This document shows positions 17,201-23,341 of a stretch of 23,341 nucleotides of DNA, in pieces (the stretch's first letter is position 1; each line of letters starts with the position of its first letter). Under the pieces are notes generated by a model that saw only the letters and a list, made by a program, of their open reading frames with translations, had not been told where the DNA came from and did not search any database. Source of the DNA: Desulfobacterales bacterium (GTDB taxonomy: Bacteria > Desulfobacterota > Desulfobacteria > Desulfobacterales > JAFDCJ01); NCBI GenBank assembly GCA_020345785.1, contig CP070771.1, positions 5,846,677 through 5,870,017 of the forward strand, given 5' to 3'. Position numbers and translations under genes: made by a program.

Positions 17201-17925
17201 CGGGTGTAATCATCGTAGTAGTGAATGCCCAGCTGAACATCCAGTCTTTTGATGCGGATCTGATAGCTGTTGTATATTTCAGCTTTTCTGGCCTGGCGTT
17301 TCAAGTTGGCCATCTGGCGTTTTATTTCGGCCAGAATGTCATTGACCCTCAATAAATTCTGGTTGGTTATTTCTACCTTGCGCAGCGCTTCGACTTTGCG
17401 GTTTTTGTAGCGGGTGGTGCCGGCCGCCTCTTCAATGAAATAGCGGCGCTCTTCCGGAGTGGCTTCAGTGATCGCGCCGATATTGCCCTGCTGAATAACC
17501 GCATACGATTTGGCTCCCAGACCGCTGCCTAAAAATACGTTATGAATATCCTTCAACCGGCAGGGCTGTCGATTTAAAAAATAGGCGGTTTCGCCGGATC
17601 TGTACAGGCGGCGGGTTAAATTAATTTCGGTGAAGTCTTTCAGCTCTTCAGGGGCGTTGCCGTTGTCATTGGCCAAAGTTAACGAAACTTCGGCCATGTT
17701 CAGCGGGGGCTTGCCGTTGGTGCCTGAAAAAATAATATCTTCTTTTGATTTGCCGCGCAGCTGCTTCAAGCTTTGTTCGCCCATCACCCAGCGGATGGCA
17801 TCGAGCACATTGCTTTTGCCGCATCCGTTGGGACCGACCACGGCCGAGATACCGGGCGGAAATTCTATCGTGGCTTTTTCGTAAAATGACTTAAAACCGG
17901 CTATCTCCAGTTTTTTCAGCTTCAT
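14290..17925 (-). CDS. smc: Chromosome segregation ATPase SMC
   Basis: The protein has 1211 residues, full length. The N-terminal head has Walker A GPNGCGKSN (31-39), DAIRWVMGEQS and the conserved Q-loop region (SYAVIQQGNIGAITEATPEERRYFIEEAAG). Long coiled coils run from about 170 to 520 and 700 to 1040. The hinge lies at about 540-690 (IIEADPAYETAIEAVLGESLQYIVV, GRSGFIPISAL, VLTDSIQEALDL, VTKNGDVISHQGILIGGS). The C-terminal head has LSGGEKALSA (1113-1122) and Walker B CLLDEIDAPLDDANV (from about 1138). SMC dimers with ScpA/B extrude and tether DNA loops to organise and segregate chromosomes. GGAGAG lies upstream of the ATG, and a 650-nt gene-free region precedes it. Confidence 0.98.
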   Translation of the reverse strand: MKLKKLEIAGFKSFYEKATIEFPPGISAVVGPNGCGKSNVLDAIRWVMGEQSLKQLRGKSKEDIIFSGTNGKPPLNMAEVSLTLANDNGNAPEELKDFTEINLTRRLYRSGETAYFLNRQPCRLKDIHNVFLGSGLGAKSYAVIQQGNIGAITEATPEERRYFIEEAAGTTRYKNRKVEALRKVEITNQNLLRVNDILAEIKRQMANLKRQARKAEIYNSYQIRIKRLDVQLGIHYYDDYTRQIDRTDALLNELKDADIGHTSELKKLDAAIEEIKLTRWQKNQEIAEQKSQKYDTQRDIDRAENDLAHMRDEIERLEREAGELEAARKDLIQKNDAMVSEINQVEVETGRLSSEIEKVRQNLAQQRRSNEQTNEKFTALNQELEAAKAHLMDLTAREVQYKNIYQNAASNKDSLQRRLKRADEEEVLAQKHVEETRHKESRIRGQFDKIKQQIAKLDAEITITRKCLDENAAALAKQVKLAQTLELERNTAKSQYNTLKRMEDNFEWYRDGVKAIMKARSSHVDDKSSQSPPFSRETAANVMELMANIIEADPAYETAIEAVLGESLQYIVVKDQQTGLQAIDYLQSHNAGRSGFIPISALKSISGNDNGVTDFSRLLLNHITVKPGFEKIAQILLGDVVLTDSIQEALDLHNRNGKFQRIVTKNGDVISHQGILIGGSKDKLSGILAKKHEIKELKRREAELTHQMEDARLVQHELESEVQKLESALQKQIEQRNRLAEDETECEKALYKVGEDLKNALRHLEIIQLEQEQLLGEATDVDDEMTKYNAALAKISDDINSAQRKVAGLSQEISSVSAEMEKFNQSVIELKLNLTALDTKLENSSNSLKRLKEFHADGMNRLEQLSREINQKKQKGEAVKIKISGREEKLSQMYGTLSGIDESIERNETDYQEIDARLKDSDSMVNDIRSKREKTLEKFRMLELELSQLQLKRDNAANRLEERYQTAFAVLRSDLQGDEAAQKAIADMSTAEMEAELSRSKEKISKIVDVNLGAIKEFEQLKDRYEFLETQRNDLLKAIEDLHKVIRKINRITQQKFIETFNAINEKLAEVFPRLFEGGEARLVLIEPDKPLESGVELMIHPPGKKLTRLSLLSGGEKALSAIAFIFSIFLIKPASFCLLDEIDAPLDDANVFRFNDLLQIIGENSQIIVITHNKRTMEFADTLFGITMEHKGISKVVSVNLTRTEMRKAS

Positions 17926-18013
17926 CTATGAAAACTCTCCTCATGCTGAACATTTGATCGATTCGAACGGGTCCAGCTGATCAATGAAAAGTGTATTTTT
18001 GCAAGTTGGCCTA

Positions 18014-18577
18014 TAATTTAGCATGATGTCCAATGAGCGTTCAGACATGCAGGATCCAACCACGCAACGTCGAAAAATTCAGGAACCAGTGGGATTTTCA
18101 ACCAAAGAATAATAACAGGCCGCAATGCAATTGTAAAGTGGAAAACACAATAAGCGGTATAATTTTGGTGGTTCGGATACAAGATGTGGGGTATACCGGA
18201 TGCGCCAGAGTTTTGTCCCAGAAACACATTAAAAAAAGTCGAATAGGTACCTAACAATAGTCTTTAAGTATGAAAAATTCCAAGCACCAAAAAACAAATA
18301 ACAAACAGTATCCAAATTCTAAGCACCAATGATCCAAACAAGTTATGGCCGACCACGAGGAGTATTTTTTAGGTCTAAAGTCAGAGCGAATGTTGAAAGC
18401 CAGAGAAAGTCGAATCAATTTAATTCATAGTATTCAGGAGTTTCGAATTTGAGGTTTGGAATTTAGGATTTATTTGTAATTTGGAAATTGAAAATTGCGA
18501 TTTTTACGACTTAATTCCCTCAAAGAAAGTATAATTAAATCTATTCGAGTTTTATAAATTACATATGAGGCACGACA
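18014..18577. other. Gene-poor stretch between smc and the amino-acid transporter
   Basis: I see no supported gene between 17926 and 18577. Two overlapping open frames around 18018-18257 (79 codons minus, 73 codons plus) have no ribosome site, no recognisable domain and low-complexity content. The right half is an AT-rich inverted repeat (18276-18489). The left half (18020-18270) shows nothing I can name. It separates two minus-strand transcription units and should hold the smc promoter, but no box pair stands out. Confidence 0.5.
18276..18489. repeat. AT-rich inverted repeat built on AATTCCAAGCACCAA words
   Basis: The left arm has two direct copies, AATTCCAAGCACCAA (18276-18290) and AATTCTAAGCACCAA (18315-18329), identical at 14 of 15 positions, with ACAAATAAC between them. 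The right arm (18450-18489) reads GGTTTGGAATTTAGGATTTA and continues TTTGTAATTTGG. Its reverse complement matches the left arm (CCAAA.ACAAATAA...ATCC.AAATTC.AA) with one 8-nt indel. About 110 nt of unrelated sequence lie between the arms. Confidence 0.6.
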
Positions 18578-19309
18578 CTAGAGGATTTGGCTCAAAAACA
18601 GCTTGGTGCGTTCGTGAGTGGGGTTGGTAAAGAAGTGTTCCGGCGTTCCGACCTCCACGATGGCGCCTTCATCCATGAATATTACCCGGTCGGCAACCTC
18701 CCGGGCAAACCCCATTTCATGGGTCACCACCACCATGGTCATGCCTTCTCTGGCCAGGGTTTTCATAACATCCAACACTTCGCCAATCATTTCAGGGTCC
18801 AGTGCCGAGGTCGGCTCATCAAACAGCATGACTTTGGGATCCATCGCCAAGGCTCTGGCTATGGCCACTCGTTGTTGCTGACCGCCGGACAAGTTGTCGG
18901 GATAAGCATTCGATTTGTCCTGAATGCCGACTTTCTTCAAAAGGGAATTGGCTTTTTCCTCGGCATCGTCTTTGGAGCGTTTTCGGACGACTTTCTGGGC
19001 CAGGGTTATATTTTCGAACACATTTTTGTGGGGGAACAGGTTAAACGACTGGAATACCATGCCGACCTCGGCCCGCAGTTTGTTGATGTTTGTCTTCGGG
19101 TTGAGAACATCGATGCCGTCAATATAAATGTGTCCGCTGTCCGCTTTTTCCAGCCGGTTCAGGCAGCGCAGAAATGTGCTTTTGCCGGAACCTGAAGGTC
19201 CGCAGACCACCACGACCTCACCGGCTTCAATTTTGGTGGAAACATTTACCAAGGCTTTAACCTCGTGCGGCACGTGAAAGGTTTTATTTATATTGCGTAC
19301 TTCGATCAA
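18578..19309 (-). CDS. Polar amino-acid ABC transporter, ATP-binding subunit (GlnQ/HisP-like)
   Basis: The protein has 243 residues, typical of the polar amino-acid family. It shows Walker [10 protein letters not shown] (37-45), Q-loop Gln87 in [12 protein letters not shown], signature LSGGQQQR (140-147), Walker [14 protein letters not shown] (161-173) and switch His in [27 protein letters not shown]. The FNLFPH and [14 protein letters not shown] strings are characteristic of glutamine/glutamate/histidine-type importers. Its ATG overlaps the permease stop by 4 nt (19306-19309), so the two are translationally coupled. It powers uptake by the permease from the cytoplasmic face. The exact amino acid cannot be read from this subunit. 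Confidence 0.95.
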   Translation of the reverse strand: MIEVRNINKTFHVPHEVKALVNVSTKIEAGEVVVVCGPSGSGKSTFLRCLNRLEKADSGHIYIDGIDVLNPKTNINKLRAEVGMVFQSFNLFPHKNVFENITLAQKVVRKRSKDDAEEKANSLLKKVGIQDKSNAYPDNLSGGQQQRVAIARALAMDPKVMLFDEPTSALDPEMIGEVLDVMKTLAREGMTMVVVTHEMGFAREVADRVIFMDEGAIVEVGTPEHFFTNPTHERTKLFLSQIL

Positions 19310-20316
19310 TTGAACGCCATCCTTCTCTCCATGCGCTGAACCACCATGGATAGGGTAAAGGTTAAAACAAGATACAATGCCCCCAGCATCAGATAAACCT
19401 CGAAAGGCTGCAGACTGGCGCTGACAGCCTCCCGGGCCGCTTTGGTCAACTCCCGGATGGCAATGATACCCAGCAGCGAAGAATCCTTAATCAAACTGAT
19501 GAATTGACCGGCCAACGGCGGCAGTATCCGGCGCAGCGCCTGGGGCAGAATGATGTGGCGCATGGACTGGGCATAAGACATGCCCAGCGAGCGCGCGGCT
19601 TCGGTTTGTCCGCGATGAATGGACTGGATGCCTGCCCGCACGATTTCGGTTACATAAGCGCCGGCAAAACAGGCCAGGGAAGCCACCCCGTACCAGAAGG
19701 CTGAAATTCGTCCCAGTCCGTATGCTGCCAGCACATCATTGATGACGGTTCCCAGCACGAAATACCAGATCAGGATTTGCACCATCAACGGTGACCCGCG
19801 AATCAGTTCGACATAGACCATGGTGGCCCATTTCAAGGCCGGGTTGGCTGAGATACGACTCAGGCCGCCGATGATGCCGATCATGATTCCCAAAAAAGTG
19901 GCTATCAGGCTGAGTTTCAGCGTGATCCAGAGACCGATGATCAATAAGCCGGGTTTCCACTTCCTGAATCTGGCCAAGGTCTCGCCGGCGTAAACATATT
20001 CACCCTTGTCGACGACAGCGCTGCCGAGCGGTACATGATAGGTTTCAGTGCCGTCCAGAACTTTCAGGGTGATGACGGCTTCCTCGCCGCTTTTCGAAAT
20101 GGATTCCACATCACCGTCGCTATCGGATATGATGTCGATGGTGTCCTGATATATGAAATAAATGGGAACCCTGTTCCAGCGCCAGACATATGCGATTTTT
20201 TGTGTGGCGTAATAAAATAGGCCCACTACCACGAGGACCAACAAAACGAAGACCAGCACCCAGACATAGTAGGAAGCCGGTTTAACTACCTGCTGCTTTT
20301 TTTTTGGTTTTGCCAT
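19306..20316 (-). CDS. Polar amino-acid ABC transporter permease with an inserted non-cytoplasmic domain
   Basis: The protein has 336 residues, longer than the usual 215-250 for this family. TM1 is at about 18-37. It is followed by about 80 hydrophilic residues (about 45-122: [21 protein letters not shown]..., then [27 protein letters not shown]), and only then by the standard permease core (about 124-335). The core has [28 protein letters not shown], the EAA loop [32 protein letters not shown] (239-270) that contacts the ATPase, and [17 protein letters not shown]. With a basic N terminus ([12 protein letters not shown]) inside, the insertion should face the periplasm. The gene lies between the binding protein (188-nt gap with hairpin) and the ATPase (4-nt overlap). 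Confidence 0.93.
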   Translation of the reverse strand: MAKPKKKQQVVKPASYYVWVLVFVLLVLVVVGLFYYATQKIAYVWRWNRVPIYFIYQDTIDIISDSDGDVESISKSGEEAVITLKVLDGTETYHVPLGSAVVDKGEYVYAGETLARFRKWKPGLLIIGLWITLKLSLIATFLGIMIGIIGGLSRISANPALKWATMVYVELIRGSPLMVQILIWYFVLGTVINDVLAAYGLGRISAFWYGVASLACFAGAYVTEIVRAGIQSIHRGQTEAARSLGMSYAQSMRHIILPQALRRILPPLAGQFISLIKDSSLLGIIAIRELTKAAREAVSASLQPFEVYLMLGALYLVLTFTLSMVVQRMERRMAFN

Positions 20317-20426
20317 AGCATTCTTCCGCTCTGGTTAGCTGGCAAGAGGACCGTTATCCAGCGGTAACGAATCGTTTCGTGCCGCCTTTATTTATACTGA
20401 ATCTGGAACCGATCAGCTTGGGTGTA

Positions 20427-20467
20427 AACCGGCCGGTCATACCTGCTGCAGATATGACCGGCCGGTT
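20427..20467 (-). promoter_or_regulatory. Strong intercistronic hairpin between binding-protein and permease genes
   Basis: AACCGGCCGGTCATA (20427-20441) and TATGACCGGCCGGTT (20453-20467) are perfect 15-bp inverse arms around an 11-nt loop. The hairpin lies 38 nt after the binding-protein stop, in the 188-nt gap before the permease. No T run follows on the minus strand. Such hairpins commonly stabilise the upstream message and partly block read-through, giving far more binding protein than membrane components. That role is inferred. Confidence 0.65.
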
Positions 20468-20504
20468 GAACTACTAAGAAACGGACGCAAGCCGCACCGA
20501 CTGA

Positions 20505-21332
20505 CTACTCCAGCTCTGCCTTCCACTTGGTGCCGGTGATCCATTTTTTGTACATGAGATCATAGAAGCCGTCGCCCTTGGTCTGTCGTAAAAAATTATT
20601 GAGATAATTCAAAAAATCCGGATCGCCTTTGTTAATGGCCCAGGCCAGCGGTTCAAAGGTGAAGGGATCGCTTAAGAATATGGTCTTGCCCTTACCCTGG
20701 CTTCCGTAAAGAAATCCGCAGAAGGGCAAATCATAAACGAGTGCATCCGCCTTGCCGTTAATCACCTCAAGGCCGGCTTCGCCTTCGGATTCAAAACCTT
20801 TGTAAGTGGCTTTGGGAATATACTTTTTAATGGCCTGCTCACCGGTGGTGCCCATACGGGAAGTAACGATATATTTTGGGTTGTTCAGATCTTTGTAAGA
20901 TAAGACGGCGTTTTTGTGCTTTTTGTTCAAGAGAATCGTCTGTCCCACGACAATATAAGGTTCGGCAAAGTTGACTTTGAGATTTCTTTCCTGGGTGATG
21001 GTCATGCCGCCCATGATGATATCGAATTTGTCCGTCATGAGGGCCGGAATGATGCCGTCCCAGGCCGTATTGACCGGCACGAATTTTACCCCCATATCCT
21101 TGGCCAGCCTTCTACCGTAATCCATGTCAAAGCCGATAAACTCGCCCTTTTTATTGGTCATTTCAAACGGGACGTAGCCGGACTCGAAACCGACGCGAAG
21201 TTCACCTCTCTTCAAGATTCTTTCAATCGTAGATTTTTTGGCCAGCTCGATATCCGCACCGATTGCGGATGTCGCCCATAAAAATCCGAATAAAGCCAAT
21301 ACCGCGAGACCTGATACTAATCCTTTTTTCAT
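20505..21332 (-). CDS. Periplasmic amino-acid-binding protein of the ABC transporter
   Basis: The protein has 275 residues. The start at 21332 is set by an excellent AAAGGAGGTC ribosome site; a longer frame to 21371 lacks one and would bury the signal peptide. The N terminus MKKGLVSGLAVLALFGFLWATSAIGA is a Sec signal peptide with likely cleavage after AIGA. The mature part is a family 3 solute-binding protein: ILKRGELRVGFESGYVPFEM, GEFIGFDMDYGRRLAKDMGV, WDGIIPALMTDKFDIIMGGMTITQERNLKVNFAEPY (the Arg contacts the ligand carboxylate), MGTTGEQAIKKY and GKADALVYDLP. It captures a polar amino acid and delivers it to the permease. It is the first gene of the three-gene operon. Confidence 0.95.
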   Translation of the reverse strand: MKKGLVSGLAVLALFGFLWATSAIGADIELAKKSTIERILKRGELRVGFESGYVPFEMTNKKGEFIGFDMDYGRRLAKDMGVKFVPVNTAWDGIIPALMTDKFDIIMGGMTITQERNLKVNFAEPYIVVGQTILLNKKHKNAVLSYKDLNNPKYIVTSRMGTTGEQAIKKYIPKATYKGFESEGEAGLEVINGKADALVYDLPFCGFLYGSQGKGKTIFLSDPFTFEPLAWAINKGDPDFLNYLNNFLRQTKGDGFYDLMYKKWITGTKWKAELE

Positions 21333-21463
21333 AATTGACCTCCTTTGATTTGGATTAATTGGGTTTGACAAACGGATGACCGCCTCCGGTCGATCATCGG
21401 GGTCATAAATGCTGCCTAGATAAATAAAACAGATTTAGCCTTTGAATGTCAGTCGGACGTTTT

Positions 21464-21492
21464 CTTTTATCTTATAAAATAATTATTGTAAA
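21464..21492 (-). promoter_or_regulatory. Candidate promoter for the amino-acid transporter operon
   Basis: Reading the minus strand, TTTACA (21492-21487) lies 17 nt before TAAAAG (21469-21464), in an AT-rich stretch upstream of the binding-protein gene. Five of six -35 bases and four of six -10 bases fit sigma70. It would give a leader of about 125 nt. AT richness makes chance matches likely. Confidence 0.35.
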
Positions 21493-21600
21493 GTATTCTT
21501 TTGGCTGTCGGCGATTAGCCCTGGAGGCTTTTGCCGATACGGACCGCTCCCGGCTCGTTGGGATTGAATCATCTTGACTTTGTAATCAAGGGGCAGGTAA

Positions 21601-21690
21601 TAATTAAGAATTGAGAAATGACCATTGACCCTGGGCTATTGGCGTAATACTGTCTTTATTGTTATCTACCTTTAAATTCTCAATTTTAAA
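21601..21690. repeat. Inverted AT-rich words in the transporter-pfp divergent spacer
   Basis: The 389-nt gap 21333-21721 contains no gene. TTAAGAATTGAGAA (near 21604-21616) and TTCTCAATTTTAAA (near 21677-21690) are inverse partners with one indel. Between them is TTGACC (21625-21630), 17 nt before TACTGT (21648-21653), a possible but weak plus-strand promoter for pfp. GC-rich inverted words (TCGGC...AGCC...GGCT...GCCGA) occur near 21509-21538. Confidence 0.4.
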
Positions 21691-21721
21691 TCAATAATAT
21701 TCAATTTCATGGGAGGTTGCC

Positions 21722-23341
21722 ATGCCAGACTACAATGCCGTCAATTTGGAGGAACTATTAAACCATCCCCAGATTAAAAAAGCCACAGACGATATCAATG
21801 CCGAGGTGCTCGAAAGAAGAAAATATACGCCGCCCCGGTGCGAAGTATTTTCTCATCAATATGCGATATTACAGGAAACCGACCGGTATCGATTCGAACT
21901 TGACAAGGAAGCAGAAAAGCAGCTGCCCGATATTATCAACAACAAGGTGCAGCTGGTCAGGGGCCAAGATTCGGTGGATGATACCGTTGCGCGGCAGTAT
22001 AGTAAAAAACGCAATATCGGAATTGTCTTTTCAGGCGGTCCGGCTCCGGGCGGACACAATGTGATCGCCGGACTGTATGATGCCGCTAAAAAAGCCAATC
22101 CGGAAACAAAAGTTTACGGCTTTCTGGTCGGACCCGACGGGATCATTGAGAATGAAGCCATCGAACTTGGTGATGAACTGGTGAATAAATACCGGAATTT
22201 GGGTGGATTCAGTATGATTAAAACCGGCCGCACCAAAATCGATACTTCCGAGAAGATGAGACTGTCCCGGGCCACATGCCAAAGCCTGCAGCTGGATGCC
22301 CTGGTGGTCGTCGGAGGTGACGATTCCAACACCAATGCCGCCTTTCTGGCTCAGGAGATGCTGGCCGACAGGGTTCAGGTGATCGGGGTCCCTAAAACCA
22401 TTGACGGCGACATTCAGGTCAGGGATGCCGATGGAAACGTTCTGTGCGCCATGTCGTTTGGCTTTCATACCGCTGCCCGTGCATTTGCCGGCTCGATCAG
22501 CAACCTGTGTACCGACAGCAGTTCGGATATTAAATACTGGCACATCTGTAAAGTCATGGGCCGGGTTGCCAGTCACCTGGCCCTGGAAGTTGCACTGCAG
22601 ACCCATGCCAACCTTACCCTGATCGGCGAAGATCTCGCCAATTACACGGATAAAGGGAGGCTAAAAAAAGCGCAACAGAAAGGCACGACGGATTATACTG
22701 CTTTCGGCATGACGTTGCGCCACCTTTCCCGGGTGATATGTGAAGGCATTGTCCGCCGAGCTGCCGTCGGGAAAAATTACGGCGTCATCGTCATTCCGGA
22801 AGGCGTACTGGAATTTATTAATGAAATTCAGGTGTTTATTATCAAACTCAATACGATCATTGCGGATTACAATCAAACCCATGACAGGGATTTTCACTCG
22901 TCTTTTGCGCGTCTTGAAGATAAACTGGATTATTTACGGCGGCTGGCCCAGCGTTCCCGTGAAGATTCCGCTTTCAAACTCTGGAATACCCGAGATGATG
23001 ATCTCTTCAATGATATACCGGCCTTTTTCCAGGAGGGGCTGCTGATGGAGCGAGACAGCCACGGCAACTTTCCCTTCTCTCAGGTTGAGACTGAAAAAGT
23101 CCTGCTGGGCCTCGTGCGGGATTATTTGAATATATTAAAGGACGAAGGCGTCTATAAAATAGGTATTCAACAAGACTATTATCGCAAAACTCTGCAAAAG
23201 GAGGGACTCGACCCGGACCGTTATGGACCGGTGCTTTTTAATAATTACGGTGCCGCCGAATACCTGCTGGTAAATCCCGCAATTATTTCCGTTAAAACAC
23301 TTCATCAAGCCTTGCAGAACAGGGGATTGCTGCAGGCCGGC
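21722..23341 (+). CDS. Diphosphate-dependent 6-phosphofructokinase, long form (3' end outside window)
   Basis: ATG 21722, preceded by GGGAGGT, opens a frame that continues without a stop for 540 codons to the window end, so the C terminus is missing. FSGGPAPGGHNVIAGL (103-118) is the phosphate-binding start of the PFK fold. VVGGDDSNTNAAFLAQ (196-211) and GVPKTIDGD (222-230) carry the two residues diagnostic of PPi use: Asp after GGD, where ATP enzymes have Gly, and Lys in PKTIDGD. Later hallmarks are KVMGR, YGVIVIPEGVLEF and an inserted helical region (about 370-460), as in long plant-like PFPs. The enzyme reversibly interconverts fructose-6-phosphate plus PPi and fructose-1,6-bisphosphate plus Pi, so it can serve glycolysis and gluconeogenesis. 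It is transcribed divergently from the amino-acid transporter. Confidence 0.93.
   Translation, partial: MPDYNAVNLEELLNHPQIKKATDDINAEVLERRKYTPPRCEVFSHQYAILQETDRYRFELDKEAEKQLPDIINNKVQLVRGQDSVDDTVARQYSKKRNIGIVFSGGPAPGGHNVIAGLYDAAKKANPETKVYGFLVGPDGIIENEAIELGDELVNKYRNLGGFSMIKTGRTKIDTSEKMRLSRATCQSLQLDALVVVGGDDSNTNAAFLAQEMLADRVQVIGVPKTIDGDIQVRDADGNVLCAMSFGFHTAARAFAGSISNLCTDSSSDIKYWHICKVMGRVASHLALEVALQTHANLTLIGEDLANYTDKGRLKKAQQKGTTDYTAFGMTLRHLSRVICEGIVRRAAVGKNYGVIVIPEGVLEFINEIQVFIIKLNTIIADYNQTHDRDFHSSFARLEDKLDYLRRLAQRSREDSAFKLWNTRDDDLFNDIPAFFQEGLLMERDSHGNFPFSQVETEKVLLGLVRDYLNILKDEGVYKIGIQQDYYRKTLQKEGLDPDRYGPVLFNNYGAAEYLLVNPAIISVKTLHQALQNRGLLQAG

Noticed and set aside
18018..18257. Two overlapping open frames of 73-79 codons on opposite strands
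   Set aside because: They have no ribosome site, recognisable domain or plausible codon pattern, and each is the mirror of the other.
18587..19195. 202-codon frame opposite the ABC ATPase gene
   Set aside because: It overlies Walker A, signature and Walker B of a clear ATPase on the other strand and has no family resemblance of its own.
21572..21600. tRNA-Thr-like anticodon arm, CTTGA-CTTTGTAA-TCAAG
   Set aside because: The arm resembles a TGT anticodon arm, but its loop is 8 nt, and no D arm, T arm (GTTCGA) or acceptor stem is found around it. At most it is a fragment; more likely chance.

Overview
The window is a compact bacterial chromosomal segment dominated by housekeeping genes. It looks like a Desulfobacterota (former Deltaproteobacteria) genome, probably of the Desulfobacterales type. 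This is an inference from three things: the neighbourhood (PpiC, RodZ-like, MgtE, RecO, GHMP kinase, GlyQ, GlyS), a long PPi-dependent phosphofructokinase, and spacers packed with short-word palindromic repeats. No rRNA, tRNA, CRISPR array, prophage or complete insertion sequence is visible.

Layout. Plus strand, 1-4934: the 3' end of a parvulin-type peptidyl-prolyl isomerase, a RodZ-like membrane HTH protein and a terminator; then mgtE and recO, 4 nt apart, and an HddA-like GHMP kinase. Plus strand, 5260-12364: glyQ and glyS (the two-subunit glycyl-tRNA synthetase), a small PC4-like protein, a nucleoside phosphorylase, ligA and acylphosphatase. Minus strand, 12569-17925: smc, ftsY and an HU-family gene, the last with its own promoter. 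Minus strand, 18578-21332: a polar amino-acid ABC transporter in the order binding protein, permease, ATPase, with a strong hairpin between the first two genes. Plus strand, 21722 to the end: PPi-dependent phosphofructokinase, open at the window edge and divergent from the transporter.

Most spacers longer than about 90 nt hold imperfect inverted repeats whose arms are built by reiterating a 7-9 nt word (CAGGTGT, TTGAATA, GTTCGAT, GCATAGCG and others). Several families occur in more than one spacer, and some are nested or share modules. A distinct element of about 85 nt occurs twice, at 8460-8544 and 8956-9042, in the same orientation just upstream of the PC4-like gene and the nucleoside phosphorylase. 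Both copies fold into the same long hairpin and differ by at least one compensatory base-pair change. This is the best candidate here for an undescribed structured element.

The genes serve translation (glyQS), replication and repair (recO, ligA), chromosome organisation (smc, HU), membrane targeting and envelope biogenesis (ftsY, PPIase, RodZ-like), transport (mgtE, amino-acid ABC system) and central metabolism (pfp). No large unknown multi-gene system is present. The unusual material lies in the spacers, in a permease with an extra non-cytoplasmic domain, and in two poorly characterised genes (GHMP kinase and PC4-like).
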